DNA of 64,000 nt from Geomicrobium sp. JCM 19039 (GCF_000698145.1 NZ_BAXB01000001.1:310001-374000); one strand, 5' to 3'; positions 1 through 9,160 are shown, counted from the stretch's first letter. Notes: a model not told the origin generated them from the letters alone. Numbers and translations are program-made.

Positions 1-108
1 CGCCTGTTGCAGATTGTCATCGACCAATCCGTCCGAAATCGCCGCAAGGCTATCGGTCTCTTTTAAGTGTGCAAGGAGAAACAATTGGATGTATGCTTGG
101 GTTGTCAT
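1..108 (-). pseudogene. IS4-family transposase fragment (runs off left edge)
   Basis: The minus strand is open for 36 codons from ATG at 108 to the window edge. It reads as a piece of the N-terminal region of IS4/IS231-type DDE transposases: a short helix (IQLFLLAHL), then the family-like SLAAISDGL and DNLQQA. There is no ribosome binding site. Sequence homologous to the lipoprotein copy at 7369 begins immediately beside it (about 106), so the 5' end of the transposase and its inverted repeat are missing. I infer a truncated insertion sequence that recombined into the lipoprotein gene. Recognition rests on motif memory, so the family call is moderate. Confidence 0.5.
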
Positions 109-1385
109 AATCGCGAATTCAATGAGGGAAATGTCGTTAGTTACTCAGCGGTCTTTGATGCTCCGATAGAAGAGCAAATTCATGTCATGATGGAAAGTTT
201 CGATCTCATTTTAGATGTTCCCGTTGTCCAATCAGATGAAGTCATTGATACTGCGGAAGGATTTTTATATGAGAATGTGTTAGATACCACATCAACTTAA
301 TTGGAAGATCTTACGGAACAAATCTATCCATTGCAAACATACAATGAAAGTGTCAACGCTCCAGTAGGAACTTTAGTAGAGGAAGGGCAAGCATCAATTA
401 CATTAGATTCCGATGTGTTGTTTGAATTTGATTCTTCCGAGTTGCAAGATGATGCTGCGCATATATTAGAAGCAACAGCAGAAGAATTAGAACGTGTGAG
501 TGGCGGAGATCTTATGATTGTAGGTCACACGGATGACCAAGGAGATGAAGCGTATAACCAAGAATTATCTGAAAGTCGTGCACAGTCAGTCTACGATGAG
601 TTAGAAACCATCATGGATCTTGAAGTTTTTGATGGCGTAGAAACAGAAGGAATGTCATATAATGAGCCATTGCTTCTAATGAAGATGAAGAAGGTCAACA
701 ACTGAACCGCCGTGTAGAATTTCATTTCTCACAATCTGATGACATGGTGGAAGTGACAGAGGAAGAGTTCGAACTTCCTGACAACTTAGGACCTGTTGCC
801 ACATACAAAGATGGTGAAGTCATTGAAGTCCAACATAGCAATCAAAATCTCTTTGGAATCAATTATAGATTCTTTAACGAGAATAGACGGCTATATAATT
901 GGGCGTGTTCGCTGGATAATACGAGTGACAAATCCAGCAGCATTCACAATCCTGTAAACAATGGATATGACCACGGTGCGAGAGGTCTTCATGTAGAAGG
1001 CGATTCCCTAACGTCAGGTGGCTTTCTTGATAATTATGACGCAGACGGTGTCACATTACTGTATGGGGACAAACGCATTTTTCCAATTGATTATTGGGCT
1101 CTAACTGCCTATGATGAGGTGGAAAAGGGAACAGAAGAATTGACCCCGTTAACCCTTCGTAATGTACGTGAAGGTTCAGGGAATACACTAGGCGAAGGTG
1201 GGGCAATGGTCGTCACTATCATTTGGCCTGATGTTCCGGGCGAGACGATTACGGTCGATAAAGCCCCAAGCGATAACTATGATTTAAACATTGATCAATG
1301 GATAGACTATCTCGTTCCTTGGAGAATTATTGATGTGCCTATCGACAGAGAATTTGAGCAGGGTGAATTAAATAATGGTGAATGA
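106..1385 (+). pseudogene. 5'-truncated OmpA-like lipoprotein gene (copy A)
   Basis: This is a near-duplicate of the gene at 6813-8640. It lacks the signal peptide and N-terminal part, which end at the transposase fragment. It carries an in-frame TAA at 298-300 where the other copy has TCA. The OmpA-like peptidoglycan-binding domain (about 400-720) keeps the GHTDDQG and LSESRAQSV motifs. Its reading frame breaks near 668, where a base is missing in the codons for the expected EPIAS. The same break occurs in copy B. The tail beyond 744 is open to 1385 (213 codons, including WALTAYDEVEKG and GGAMVVTIIW) and is the intact version of a tail frameshifted in copy B. It is unlikely to make a working protein. 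Confidence 0.8.
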
Positions 1386-1635
1386 AGCAACTGAATAAAA
1401 GCACTTGCTGCGAGTTGTACGTAATCACCCATAGTAAGTGACATCGCGGAAAATCGGAAGAACGATCTAGCATTTTAGGAAAAGAATAATCTCTGCTTGC
1501 TTACTGTTTTGTTATTCCAATTCGCAGTGATTGCTATTTAGACTGTTTGCGTTTTAATAAATGGATAAGAGCTTTACAGATAGGATGACTGGGTGTGTTC
1601 AATGTTAAACGAAAAAGTGATAGTTAAAACTGAAG

Positions 1636-1667
1636 GCGAACATTAATGTTTATAAATTAATGTTCGC
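1636..1667. repeat. 12-bp-arm hairpin heading a block repeated at 6515
   Basis: GCGAACATTAAT at 1636-1647 is the exact reverse complement of 1656-1667, with an 8-nt loop. The following ~120 bases (GCATGG, then a CAATGCTTACATAT-like stretch) recur in diverged form after a similar hairpin at 6515-6550. It could be a terminator or the end of an integrated element, and no long U tract follows. The rest of 1386-2025 contains no gene I can support. Confidence 0.5.
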
Positions 1668-1784
1668 TTGATTATTTACCACAAATTCACCAAATTTCTT
1701 ATCAGCTCATCAAAATGCATGGAAACAGTAAAACACAATGCTTACATATCAGGGGTTTGTATCATATAGGGTGGTTCCCCAACA

Positions 1785-1841
1785 TTGAGGGCCTAGTGGG
1801 AGTTAAATTCCGTGGTGGTTCAAGTCCATTCAACCGCACCA
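1785..1841 (+). tRNA. 3' remnant of tRNA-Leu(GAG): attachment-site scar
   Basis: From the anticodon loop onward this matches a class II leucine tRNA: TTGAGGG loop with GAG anticodon, 3' anticodon stem CCTAG, a variable arm, T loop TTCAAGT, acceptor 3' strand CAACCGC and an encoded terminal ACCA. The 5' half is missing: the bases before 1785 do not form the acceptor, D or 5' anticodon stems. Such 3' halves are left when a tyrosine recombinase integrates at the anticodon loop. The fragment is followed by its own terminator. It is non-functional as a tRNA. Confidence 0.72.
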
Positions 1842-1857
1842 TTTATACGAACGAAGC

Positions 1858-1890
1858 AATACCAACGCAGATGAGCGGGTGGTATTTTTT
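1858..1890 (+). terminator. Rho-independent terminator after the tRNA remnant
   Basis: AATACC at 1858-1863 pairs with GGTATT at 1881-1886, with an inner GC-rich helix and a run of T afterwards. It probably terminated the original tRNA-Leu transcript. Confidence 0.8.
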
Positions 1891-2025
1891 GTGTGTTTAT
1901 CTCAATAAAGACTAAAATTTTTTAATATTTTATTCACCAAAAATAATCATTTTTCTAAATGAGGTTATTTTGGATGATTTTGGTTTCCAGTTACATTGCG
2001 ATAGATCAATCCTAACTCACGTTTC

Positions 2026-2054
2026 TTGACCGTTTAGTCCGAATAAGGTAAAAT
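2026..2054 (+). promoter_or_regulatory. Promoter with overlapping TetR operator
   Basis: A -35 TTGACC (2026-2031) and -10 TAAAAT (2049-2054) are separated by 17 bp. The dyad GAC-N6-GTC (2028-2039) overlaps the -35 box. The same dyad occurs before the next gene (2699-2710), which suggests autoregulation by the TetR protein. Confidence 0.6.
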
Positions 2055-2076
2055 AATTTCCAAAGGAGGGAGGGAA

Positions 2077-2661
2077 TTGGGAAGAAATAAGGAGTTCGAC
2101 ACTAAACTAGTGCTGCATAAAGCAATGGAGGTATTTGGTCACTATGGATACGAAGGAACTTCACTGAAACAGTTGCTTGATGGGTTGGGAATTGCAAGAC
2201 AGAGCCTATATGATACGTACGGGACTAAGAGAGATTTATTTATCTCCGCACTGAAACATTACGTAACAGCCAAAAGTGACGATGTCATCTCTTACTTAAC
2301 AACCTCAAACTCTGTTAAGCAGGGAATATCTGATGTATTTTATGAAGGTGCCTCTGTTTTGAAGGATGAAAACAGGCGTAAGGAGTGTTTTATTCTGTAT
2401 TCTGCTTTTGATCGAATGCCCCACGATACGGAGGTTGCTGAATTCCTTACGAAAGATCTAAAGCGCTTAGAAGATGTGTTTTATGAAACATTAGTACGGG
2501 GTCAGAAACAAGGCGAAATTAATCAAAGACAGGAACTTAGAGCCTTTGCCCGTTACTTGAATTATTCCAGACATTCCATGACACAACTGGCTAAAATAAC
2601 GAATGATCCCAAAGTATTAGATGATTACGTTAAGGTTACGTTATCCAACTTGGACAATTAA
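2077..2661 (+). CDS. TetR/AcrR family transcriptional regulator
   Basis: The 194-residue protein starts with TTG, supported by AAAGGAGGGAGG about 8 bases upstream. The N-terminal TetR HTH is clear (residues about 8-55, with ALEVFGHYGYEGTSLKQL-like spacing and the YGTKRDLF end of the domain), followed by an all-helical ligand domain. It is probably a repressor of itself and of the SnoaL/NmrA pair downstream, because GAC-N6-GTC dyads sit in both promoters. The inducer is unknown. An 8-bp-arm hairpin follows the stop. Confidence 0.88.
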   Translation: MGRNKEFDTKLVLHKAMEVFGHYGYEGTSLKQLLDGLGIARQSLYDTYGTKRDLFISALKHYVTAKSDDVISYLTTSNSVKQGISDVFYEGASVLKDENRRKECFILYSAFDRMPHDTEVAEFLTKDLKRLEDVFYETLVRGQKQGEINQRQELRAFARYLNYSRHSMTQLAKITNDPKVLDDYVKVTLSNLDN

Positions 2662-2680
2662 TGAAGCGCTACCGCTTCAT
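2662..2680 (+). terminator. Hairpin after tetR-type gene
   Basis: ATGAAGCG at 2662-2669 and CGCTTCAT at 2673-2680 form a perfect stem. Only a short T run follows, so termination may be partial. Confidence 0.45.
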
Positions 2681-2695
2681 TAAATTTTGCCTATT

Positions 2696-2727
2696 TTAGA
2701 CCAATCAGTCCGGTAAATAAATATAAC
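2696..2727 (+). promoter_or_regulatory. Putative promoter/operator of SnoaL-NmrA pair
   Basis: A second GAC-N6-GTC dyad (2699-2710, followed by CG as in the first) lies upstream of a TATAAC -10-like box at 2722-2727. Its placement matches the operator before the TetR gene. Confidence 0.5.
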
Positions 2728-2749
2728 AAAACAGGAAAGGTGTATAAAG

Positions 2750-3165
2750 ATGCCCAATCATAATTTGTATCAACAAGCGAGAGATGTTCTTTATATTTTC
2801 CAAAACAGTCTTCTTGAACAGGATTTAGAACGTTGGATTGATCTTTTTGATGAAGCAATTGTGTTTGAATTTCCATATGCTCCAGAAAATTTCCCTCAAA
2901 AACTTGAAGGAAAAGCTGAAATTAGAAATCATATTGAAGAACTACCTATCTTTTGCAAATTCATAGGTTCTCCTCCCCGAATCTGCATGTTGATAAATCT
3001 AATTCAACCATTGTTGCCGAGTATAGTTGTGAAGGTTTTGCTACTAAAACAAGGAAACCATATCAGCAAACATATATTTCTGTAATAGAACTTCAGAATG
3101 GTAAAATAAAACTTTTTAAAGATTACTGGAATCCGTTGGTCGTACTTGAATCAGTTCAATCATAA
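2750..3165 (+). pseudogene. SnoaL-like (NTF2 fold) protein, frameshifted
   Basis: The first frame (2750 to about 2950) begins after AGGAAAGG and encodes a SnoaL-like start: helix with VLYIFQNSLLEQDLERW, then FDEAIVFEFPYAP. The second half, ending KLFKDYWNPLVVLE, continues in another frame from about 2953. One extra T in the TTTT run near 2951 would join them into about 138 residues, the usual size for this family. Members are small cone-shaped proteins of varied activity; no substrate can be inferred. It precedes an NmrA-like oxidoreductase, an arrangement that recalls yesE-yesF of B. subtilis. Confidence 0.7.
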
Positions 3166-3186
3166 TATATGAGGAGTGAGAGACAG

Positions 3187-4044
3187 ATGGTACAAGAAAA
3201 AAACACCCTAATCATTGGAGCAAGCGGTAAGACGGGGAGTAGGATTGCCAAGAGACTTTTTGAATTGAAAAAACCTTTTGTTGCGGCGGGAAGGCATTTG
3301 CAATTGAATTCGGATGAATCCATAAATATCTATTTTGATTGGTATGAGGAATCAACCCATCTTTCTGTACTGAAGAATGTAGATCAAATATATTTGGTTG
3401 CACCAGTTGGCGATTTAGAGCCAGCTAAAGTGATGATTCCATTTATTGAAAAAGCATTGGCTCAAGGAGTAAAGCGCTTTGTATTACTTAGTAGTGCCTC
3501 TATATCTGAAGAAGGGCCCGCTTTCGGTCCTGTACATCTAGCGTTAAAAAAGTTAGCGCCAGAATGGACAGTGTTAAGACCCTCTTTTTTTATGCAGAAT
3601 TTCACCCAGGTTCCGCATGTTGAAACGATTAACATGCAGAATTTGATCATAAGTGCGACAGGTCAAGGAAAAATAGGATTTGTAGATGCAAGAGATATTG
3701 CTGAAGTTGGGGTGAGGGCTCTAATCGATGTTAAACCGCACAATACAGAGCATATTATTACTGGTCCCGACGCTTTGACCTATAAGGAAGTCGGTCAAAT
3801 TATTGGTAGAGTCGCTGGACGGCAAATTAAACATCAATCCATTACAGACAAAGAATTTATAATGAAATGGGTCGATGCGGGGTTTTCAAAAGATTATGCA
3901 AAATTTATGACTGGGATAGATCGAAGAATACGCGAAAAGGGTGCGGAATCACAGGTAACAGATACCATCTGGCAGGTAACAGGGAGATACCCGATTTCCT
4001 TTAAACAATTTGTGGAACACCATGAGAACGCTTGGGTGAAATAA
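3187..4044 (+). CDS. NmrA-like NAD(P)-binding oxidoreductase
   Basis: The 285-residue protein opens with the Rossmann motif IIGASGKTGSRIA and has the lid typical of NmrA/ergot-alkaloid-dehydrogenase-like proteins (FVDARDIAEVGVRAL, then TGPDALTYKEV). ATG at 3187 is chosen because GAGGAG at 3171 is correctly spaced; an ATG at 3169 overlaps that site. Such proteins reduce small molecules or sense the NAD(P) redox state. With the TetR gene and SnoaL gene it forms a likely self-regulated cassette. The substrate is unknown. Confidence 0.85.
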   Translation: MVQEKNTLIIGASGKTGSRIAKRLFELKKPFVAAGRHLQLNSDESINIYFDWYEESTHLSVLKNVDQIYLVAPVGDLEPAKVMIPFIEKALAQGVKRFVLLSSASISEEGPAFGPVHLALKKLAPEWTVLRPSFFMQNFTQVPHVETINMQNLIISATGQGKIGFVDARDIAEVGVRALIDVKPHNTEHIITGPDALTYKEVGQIIGRVAGRQIKHQSITDKEFIMKWVDAGFSKDYAKFMTGIDRRIREKGAESQVTDTIWQVTGRYPISFKQFVEHHENAWVK

Positions 4045-4159
4045 TATGGCACATTCAAATTAGTTAAAAATAGATAAATTATTTACTGTTCTTAAATAGT
4101 TACAGTTGAAATTCAAATCGATACAACTTAATGTACCTCATAACTTGATTTAGGTACAC

Positions 4160-4445
4160 AAAAAATGAACATTTAGCCACAGTGTCGTTTATTGATTTAC
4201 ACTACAGGCGGATGCGTGTGCTCCAGAGTAAAAGGTCAACATCGGTGGTGAAACATCTGCCACCGTGTTTTTTAATGCAGTCGATTTTGTATGGGCGACA
4301 TCGTTACGCCCTGCGCTTCGCTTGTATTCGCTGTGCCTATTTTACCCCGAAGAACCGGATGAGGCTCCTCGGTCACCCCGTTCCTTGCTGTGCCTCACTT
4401 CGGCCCTTTTCCGCAGGCGTCACCGTTTTCGTTTCAAATAAATTG
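4160..4445 (+). mobile_element. Degenerate copy of a TA-inserting MITE-like element
   Basis: This is homologous to the left part of the elements at 8711 and 49913 (reversed): AATGAAC near the edge, GGCGGATG at about 4208, then one unit of the hairpin repeat (AACATCGGTGG ... CCACCGTGTTTTT) and TATGGGCGACAT. Beyond about 4310 the similarity fades into unrelated GC-richer sequence. The right end is not preserved. It is probably an old, internally deleted copy. No coding function is supported. Confidence 0.6.
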
Positions 4446-4571
4446 TTCGCTTTATTGGCAGATATAATGACTTATGAAATTGAATCATGTTAGTGCATCA
4501 AAATGATTATAAAGTTCCATAGATATGTGAAATATGGTGAAGCTCATTCTATTCTCATTTGTGATGATATG

Positions 4572-4616
4572 AAAACAACCAAATCATAGGTTCAAAGCCT
4601 ATGATTTGGTTGTTTT
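4572..4616. terminator. Strong bidirectional terminator hairpin
   Basis: A 19-bp perfect stem (4572-4590 with 4598-4616) has A-rich and T-rich flanks, so it can stop transcription from either side. No intact gene lies immediately upstream on the plus strand. Confidence 0.8.
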
Positions 4617-4775
4617 TCTTTTAAAGTCTTATATACCAGTTTATCATTTCAATTAGTTACAGTTACTTTTGCACTTTCTTTCCAGTCATGAAGCCTTTCT
4701 TGGTATAGACCTATTACTTTAAACGTTATTCTACACTCTTTTCAGTCGCTAATTTGTACTGCAAATAAATATATA

Positions 4776-4815
4776 AAGCCTAATCTTTGATTGTTCTAAA
4801 CGGGAAATTAGGCTT
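4776..4815. terminator. Hairpin, possible terminator of the CPBP gene
   Basis: AAGCCTAAT (4776-4784) pairs with ATTAGGCTT (4807-4815). It lies about 80 bases beyond the stop of the minus-strand CPBP gene. The U tract is weak. Confidence 0.35.
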
Positions 4816-4897
4816 ATGATATGCAACAAATCAGTTTCAATTATCACGCAGTGACAATTATTTCATTCTCGATTTGATACCAAACAGATTTATTAAT

Positions 4898-5782
4898 TTA
4901 AAATAATCCGGCTAAAATTTGCAACGGGAAATTCATTAAACCGTGAATGATGATAAGTACCCATACATTTCTGTATTTCGCCCATAAGAATCCTAAAAAT
5001 AATCCGGTGACCCCCTGGTTAATGATTACATTTGAGAATGCAATATCTGCTGAGTCTCCACCTTGGATTGCCATATGCCAAATTGCCCAAAGCAAGGAAG
5101 ACGCCATGATTGCAGGCCATGTACCGAGCAATACTTCAAGCCTTGTCTGTAGCCAAACTCTGTAAAATAGTTCTTCCAATACACTATTCATCAAAAAGGA
5201 GAACGATGCCCCTATGATCAATACAATCAAATCCATCTCGTACCCAGGAACTTCAGGACTGGCAAAGGGACTGAAGAAATATAGAATAATCCAAACAACT
5301 GTAATTATTGAAGGGTAAATCCATTGGTTATCTTTTAAATAAGTATGGCTTGATAAACAATGATTTTTTGAGCGTTTTTCTTTATAAATTCCGAACATTA
5401 AAACTGGTACAGTAAGCAACAGTAAAAATTTAAATATGGGGAAGTAAACAAATACATCATCACTAGGTACCAAAAGAAATCCGATGAAGAGTAGAAAAGC
5501 GAGTGTGGTTAATATGGTGGATTGATGAACCACCACTTTTCTATTCTCATTTTTAAATGGATTATTGTCTGAAGAATTTCCTGGTAACAATAGGATCAAT
5601 AATAGCAAAGCTCCTGAAATCACCCAGTTGTGCCAAAAAGGAATTGTTATATCATGATCAGCACTAAATTGAATCAGCCCTTCATTTTGTATCATAATCC
5701 AGGCTGCTGCAATAAAAATTAGTATTAACCCACAGTATACAAGCCACTGGTATCTACTTTTCAACAGCTGATTATTATTCAT
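4898..5782 (-). CDS. CPBP family intramembrane metalloprotease
   Basis: The 294-residue polytopic membrane protein carries the CPBP (CAAX protease/bacteriocin-processing) signatures: EELFYRVWLQ with the EExxxR motif, then WAIWHMAI and, near the end, HGLMNFPLQ, supplying the conserved Glu, His and His/Asn. About seven hydrophobic segments are visible. GGTGAGG precedes the ATG at 5782. Family members act in bacteriocin self-immunity or peptide processing at the membrane, but no bacteriocin gene is visible here. It is apparently a single-gene unit. Confidence 0.88.
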   Translation of the reverse strand: MNNNQLLKSRYQWLVYCGLILIFIAAAWIMIQNEGLIQFSADHDITIPFWHNWVISGALLLLILLLPGNSSDNNPFKNENRKVVVHQSTILTTLAFLLFIGFLLVPSDDVFVYFPIFKFLLLLTVPVLMFGIYKEKRSKNHCLSSHTYLKDNQWIYPSIITVVWIILYFFSPFASPEVPGYEMDLIVLIIGASFSFLMNSVLEELFYRVWLQTRLEVLLGTWPAIMASSLLWAIWHMAIQGGDSADIAFSNVIINQGVTGLFLGFLWAKYRNVWVLIIIHGLMNFPLQILAGLF

Positions 5783-6512
5783 GTAAACCTCACCTAAAGT
5801 ATTTGCCTTTACTGTAAAGTGAATTTCTCACAATTGGTTTTTATCTTCTGTAACATCATGCACGATAATCATTATTTCGGTAAATGGTCCGTTTGCCTAA
5901 CTGTATTGTATCAAATTTCCTTATAATCGTTATTTAGTCTCAGTGTTCGTAGCATTAAGACGAAGGATTTTAGTACTCTTTGCTTGGCCACAGGTATATC
6001 TTTGTATCAGCTAATAATCTACATTTTCTGCTTCTTCTTTTAGTTACTACGGTTCTTTTGAGCCTCTTGTACTTCCCAAAGACGGGATCAGCTCCTATGC
6101 TTATATCAACTTGATAACATTCGTTTAAAAGGTAGTTAATTTGTAATCGCAGAGATGAATTAATAGATAAGCGTAATAGATCAATTCACAAATACAATTG
6201 TGCATGCAACTTGCTAGGAAGGTATGAATTGCATAATTCATGGAAATAGGAGTGTTACTTTCAAGTGGTGGGCTCGACCACCACTTGAATTGCGGCTACA
6301 TAAACTCTGTTCTGCATTTGAGGATTTGTACGGGAACATTCCATAAATACTGTGTTAGTATACCTTCTATGCGTCTCAACAAGTAAAGTCATTAGAGATT
6401 ATAATTCTTAAAATAAGGCTAATTAACAGGGGTTTTTGGTAAACGGAATTTTAAAAATTAGGTCATATTTTCCCAACCTATTATGAATGTTTTAGTAAGT
6501 ATAGCTATAAAG
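5783..6512. other. Gene-free stretch with one perfect hairpin
   Basis: I see no supportable gene in either direction. The only structure is a perfect 12-bp stem at 6260-6289 (TTCAAGTGGTGG / CCACCACTTGAA, 6-nt loop) without a T tract. Confidence 0.6.
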
Positions 6513-6670
6513 AAGCGAACAGTAAATTGTATTATAAACTTCATGTTCGCTCTAATTATCAACTGAAAAGTTAAAATCACTTGTCAAAATTGCATGGCAT
6601 AAGTACAATGCACTGCTTATATACTAGGAGCTTGAATCAGTTTTCACGGTCTCCCGACATTGAAAGCCAA
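6513..6670. repeat. Second copy of the hairpin-GCATGG block
   Basis: GCGAAC (6515-6520) and GTTCGC (6545-6550) flank an AT-rich loop. GCATGG, an AATGC...TTATAT stretch and ACATTGA follow, in the same order as at 1636-1788. Here the tRNA-Leu core is not recognisable. It lies directly upstream of lipoprotein copy B, whereas the other copy lies downstream of copy A, as expected for a former tandem array. Confidence 0.5.
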
Positions 6671-6812
6671 TCTGGTAATAGTTGTTCGATATTCCTTAAA
6701 GGTTTGGTATTTCTATTAAACATTTTGTGTCTTCGCCTAATTCTGTATTTGAGGTGGATTATGGTAAAATTAAGTTATCTTGAAATACTTTACCTTGAGT
6801 TAGGAGGTTAAT

Positions 6813-8640
6813 ATGAAGAAACAATTATTCGCTTTATTAGCTGTATCTTTTACGTTGGCTGGGTGTTTTAACAATGGTGCGGATACAGAAGAAGAGGTTG
6901 ATGGTGAAGCAGATGACGCCACCTCTGAAGAGGAAGAAGCAGACGAGTTATTGAATGAAGAAGAGGAAGAACATTCTCGCGAGTCCGAGAATGACGTTGA
7001 CAGTGTTGCCCCAGAACCCGTTGTACATACAGAAACATTCGAGCGTGAAGGGGAAGAAGTTGAGGTGGGTGTAACGGTACATCCTATTGAGCGGGAAGAT
7101 GACCTTGCTATTTTTACCGTTGAGTTTGAAAAAGTCAGTGGTGAGGCAAGGATTGGTTTAGATCACATGTTAAGTCATCCAAGTACAACAAGGACTTCCA
7201 ATCAATCTACTGCACGGGGAAATCAATATGATCGTCTTGGCTATCAAATACGGTTGTTTGACAGTACAAACGATACGATTTCTCATACGTTATTTTATCA
7301 AGAGTACAGAGACGACAGAGGAGATCAATATCTTTCTACACATGCGTTGAAAAGTGAAGAGATTGATAATCGTGAATTCAATGAGGGAGATATCGTCAGT
7401 TATTCAGCGGTTTTTGATGCTCCGACAGAAGAGCAAGTTCATGTCATGATGGAAAGTTTCGATCTCATTTTAGATGTTCCCGTTGTCCAATCAGATGAAG
7501 TCATTGATACTGCGGAAGGATTTTTATATGAGAATGTGTTAGACACCACATCAACTTCATTGGAAGATCTTACGGAACAAATCTATCCATTACAAACGTA
7601 CAATGAAAGTGTCAACGCTCCAGTAGGAACTTTAGTAGAGGAAGGGCAAGCATCAATTACATTAGATTCCGATGTGTTGTTTGAATTTGACTCTGCAGAA
7701 TTACAGGATGATACTGAGCAAATATTAGAAACAACAGCAGAAGAATTAGAACGTGTAAGCGGTGGAAATCTTATGATTGTAGGTCACACGGATGACCAAG
7801 GAGATGAAGCGTATAATCAAGAATTATCTGAAAGTCGTGCGCAGTCAGTCTACGAAGAGTTAGAAACCATCATGGATCTTGAAGTTTTTGATGGCGTAGA
7901 AACAGAAGGAATGTCATTTAATGAGCCATTGCTTCTAATGAAGATGAAGAAGGTCAACAACTGAACCGCCGTGTAGAATTTCATTTCTCACAACCTGATG
8001 ACATGGTGGAAGTGACAGAGGAAGAGTTCGAACTCCCTGACAACTTAGGACCTGTTGCCACATACGAAGATGGTGAAGTCATTGAAGTCGAATACAGTAA
8101 TAATCCTATGGGGGTATCTATAGATTCTTTAAAGAGGTTAGATGGCTATATTATCGGGCGTGTTCGCTGCATAATACGAGTGACAGATCCAGTCACATTC
8201 ACAATCCTGTAAATATTGGATATGGTCACGGTGCGAGGAGTCTTCATGTAGAAGGTGATGCACTTACATCAGGTGGTTTTCTTGATAATTATGACGCGAA
8301 CGGTGTTACGTTACTTTATGGGGACAAACGCATTTTTCCAATTGATTATTGGGCTCTAACTGCCTATGATGAGGTGGAAAAGGGAACAGAAGAATTGACC
8401 CCGTTAACCCATCGTAATGTACGTGAAGGTTCAGGGAATACACTAGGCGAGGGTGGGGCAATGGTCGTCACTATCATTTGGCCTGATGTTCCGGGCGAGA
8501 CGATTACGGTCGATAAAGCCCCAAGCGATAACTATGATTTAAATATTGATCAATGGATAGACTATCTCGTTCCTTGGAGAATTATTGATGTACCGATTGA
8601 CGGAGAATTTGAGGATAGTGAAAATGAAACAAATCAATAA
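6813..8640 (+). pseudogene. OmpA-like peptidoglycan-binding lipoprotein (copy B), frameshifted
   Basis: An AGGAGG site precedes ATG 6813. The first 383 codons give a lipoprotein signal (LAGC, Cys18), a Glu/Asp-rich linker, a beta-rich middle domain and an OmpA-like domain with LFEFDSAEL, GHTDDQG and LSESRAQSV, including the Asp and Arg that bind diaminopimelate in this family. The natural domain end (IASNEDEEGQQLNRRVEF) is in another frame because one A appears missing near 7925. A second missing base near 8110 splits the acidic C-terminal tail, which resumes by 8220 and ends at 8640. Restored, it would be about 610 residues. OmpA-like domains are uncommon in Firmicutes. It presumably anchors the membrane to the cell wall. 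Confidence 0.75.
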
Positions 8641-8773
8641 TAGCATTTGCTGCTAGTTGTCCGTAGTTACCCATAGTAAATTACACTGTGGAGAGTGGAA
8701 GAACGATCTATATGGAATGAACTAAACCTTTTCCTGATTAGCACAGTTAGTTGGTGCTTTTCACTGCTGGCGG

Positions 8774-8905
8774 ATGGTTGTACTCCAGAGCACAAGGGCA
8801 ACATCGGTGGTCAAAGTACGCCCACCGTGTTTTCTATGTATTCCAGAGCACAAGTGCAACATCGGTAGTCAAAATACAGCACCGTGTTTTCTTGACACTC
8901 TAGAG
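8774..8905 (+). repeat. Two tandem ~60-bp hairpin units inside the element
   Basis: Each unit runs CTCCAGAGCACAAG-GCAACATCGGTGG ... CCACCGTGTTTTCT. The arms CGGTGG and CCACCG form a terminator-like hairpin followed by TTTT. The related elements have one unit (about 4220) or three (49658-49837). Confidence 0.75.
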
Positions 8906-9042
8906 TACAAGGGCGATACGGTTCACGTTTCTGCTACTGGTTACGGTGTGGAAAAAAGTCCAAATGCCCCATATATTCATTTAAGTGACACTTGGGAAAG
9001 AAATAGCATCATTTTAAACGTGGATGCGCACATAAACGAAGT

Positions 9043-9076
9043 CAACGGTCACAAATCGCGATATATGTGACCGTTG
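9043..9076. repeat. Conserved 11-bp-arm hairpin inside the element
   Basis: CAACGGTCACA (9043-9053) pairs perfectly with TGTGACCGTTG (9066-9076). The element at 49244 keeps both arms (49501-49511 and 49524-49534) although the loop differs, which suggests selection on the structure. Confidence 0.7.
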
Positions 9077-9160
9077 AGGGCCGAAAGTGCCCGGTTTGAG
9101 GGCTGGATTGTCACATACGTGACAGGTCAGCACATGCTTGCGCCAGGTGGTGATGATCAA

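Noticed and set aside
1765..1780. T-box motif (AGGGTGG...)
   Set aside because: The match stops after the first bases and no specifier or antiterminator structure is present. The segment belongs to the repeated block before the tRNA remnant.
1715..1915. Open frame of 66 codons
   Set aside because: It overlaps the tRNA-Leu remnant and its terminator, which explain the sequence better.
3212..3650. Minus-strand open frames within the NmrA-like gene
   Set aside because: They are shadows of a well-supported plus-strand gene and lack ribosome sites and family motifs.
4182..4493. Open frame of 103 codons
   Set aside because: It runs through a degenerate mobile-element copy and its GC-rich interior, with no ribosome site or family likeness.
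7915..8010. Programmed ribosomal frameshift in the OmpA-like gene
   Set aside because: There is no slippery heptamer or downstream pseudoknot at the break. A simple missing A restores the frame, and similar breaks occur throughout the window.
8774..9070. Open frame of 98 codons inside the mobile element
   Set aside because: It spans the hairpin repeats, has no ribosome site, and is not kept open in the related element at 49244.
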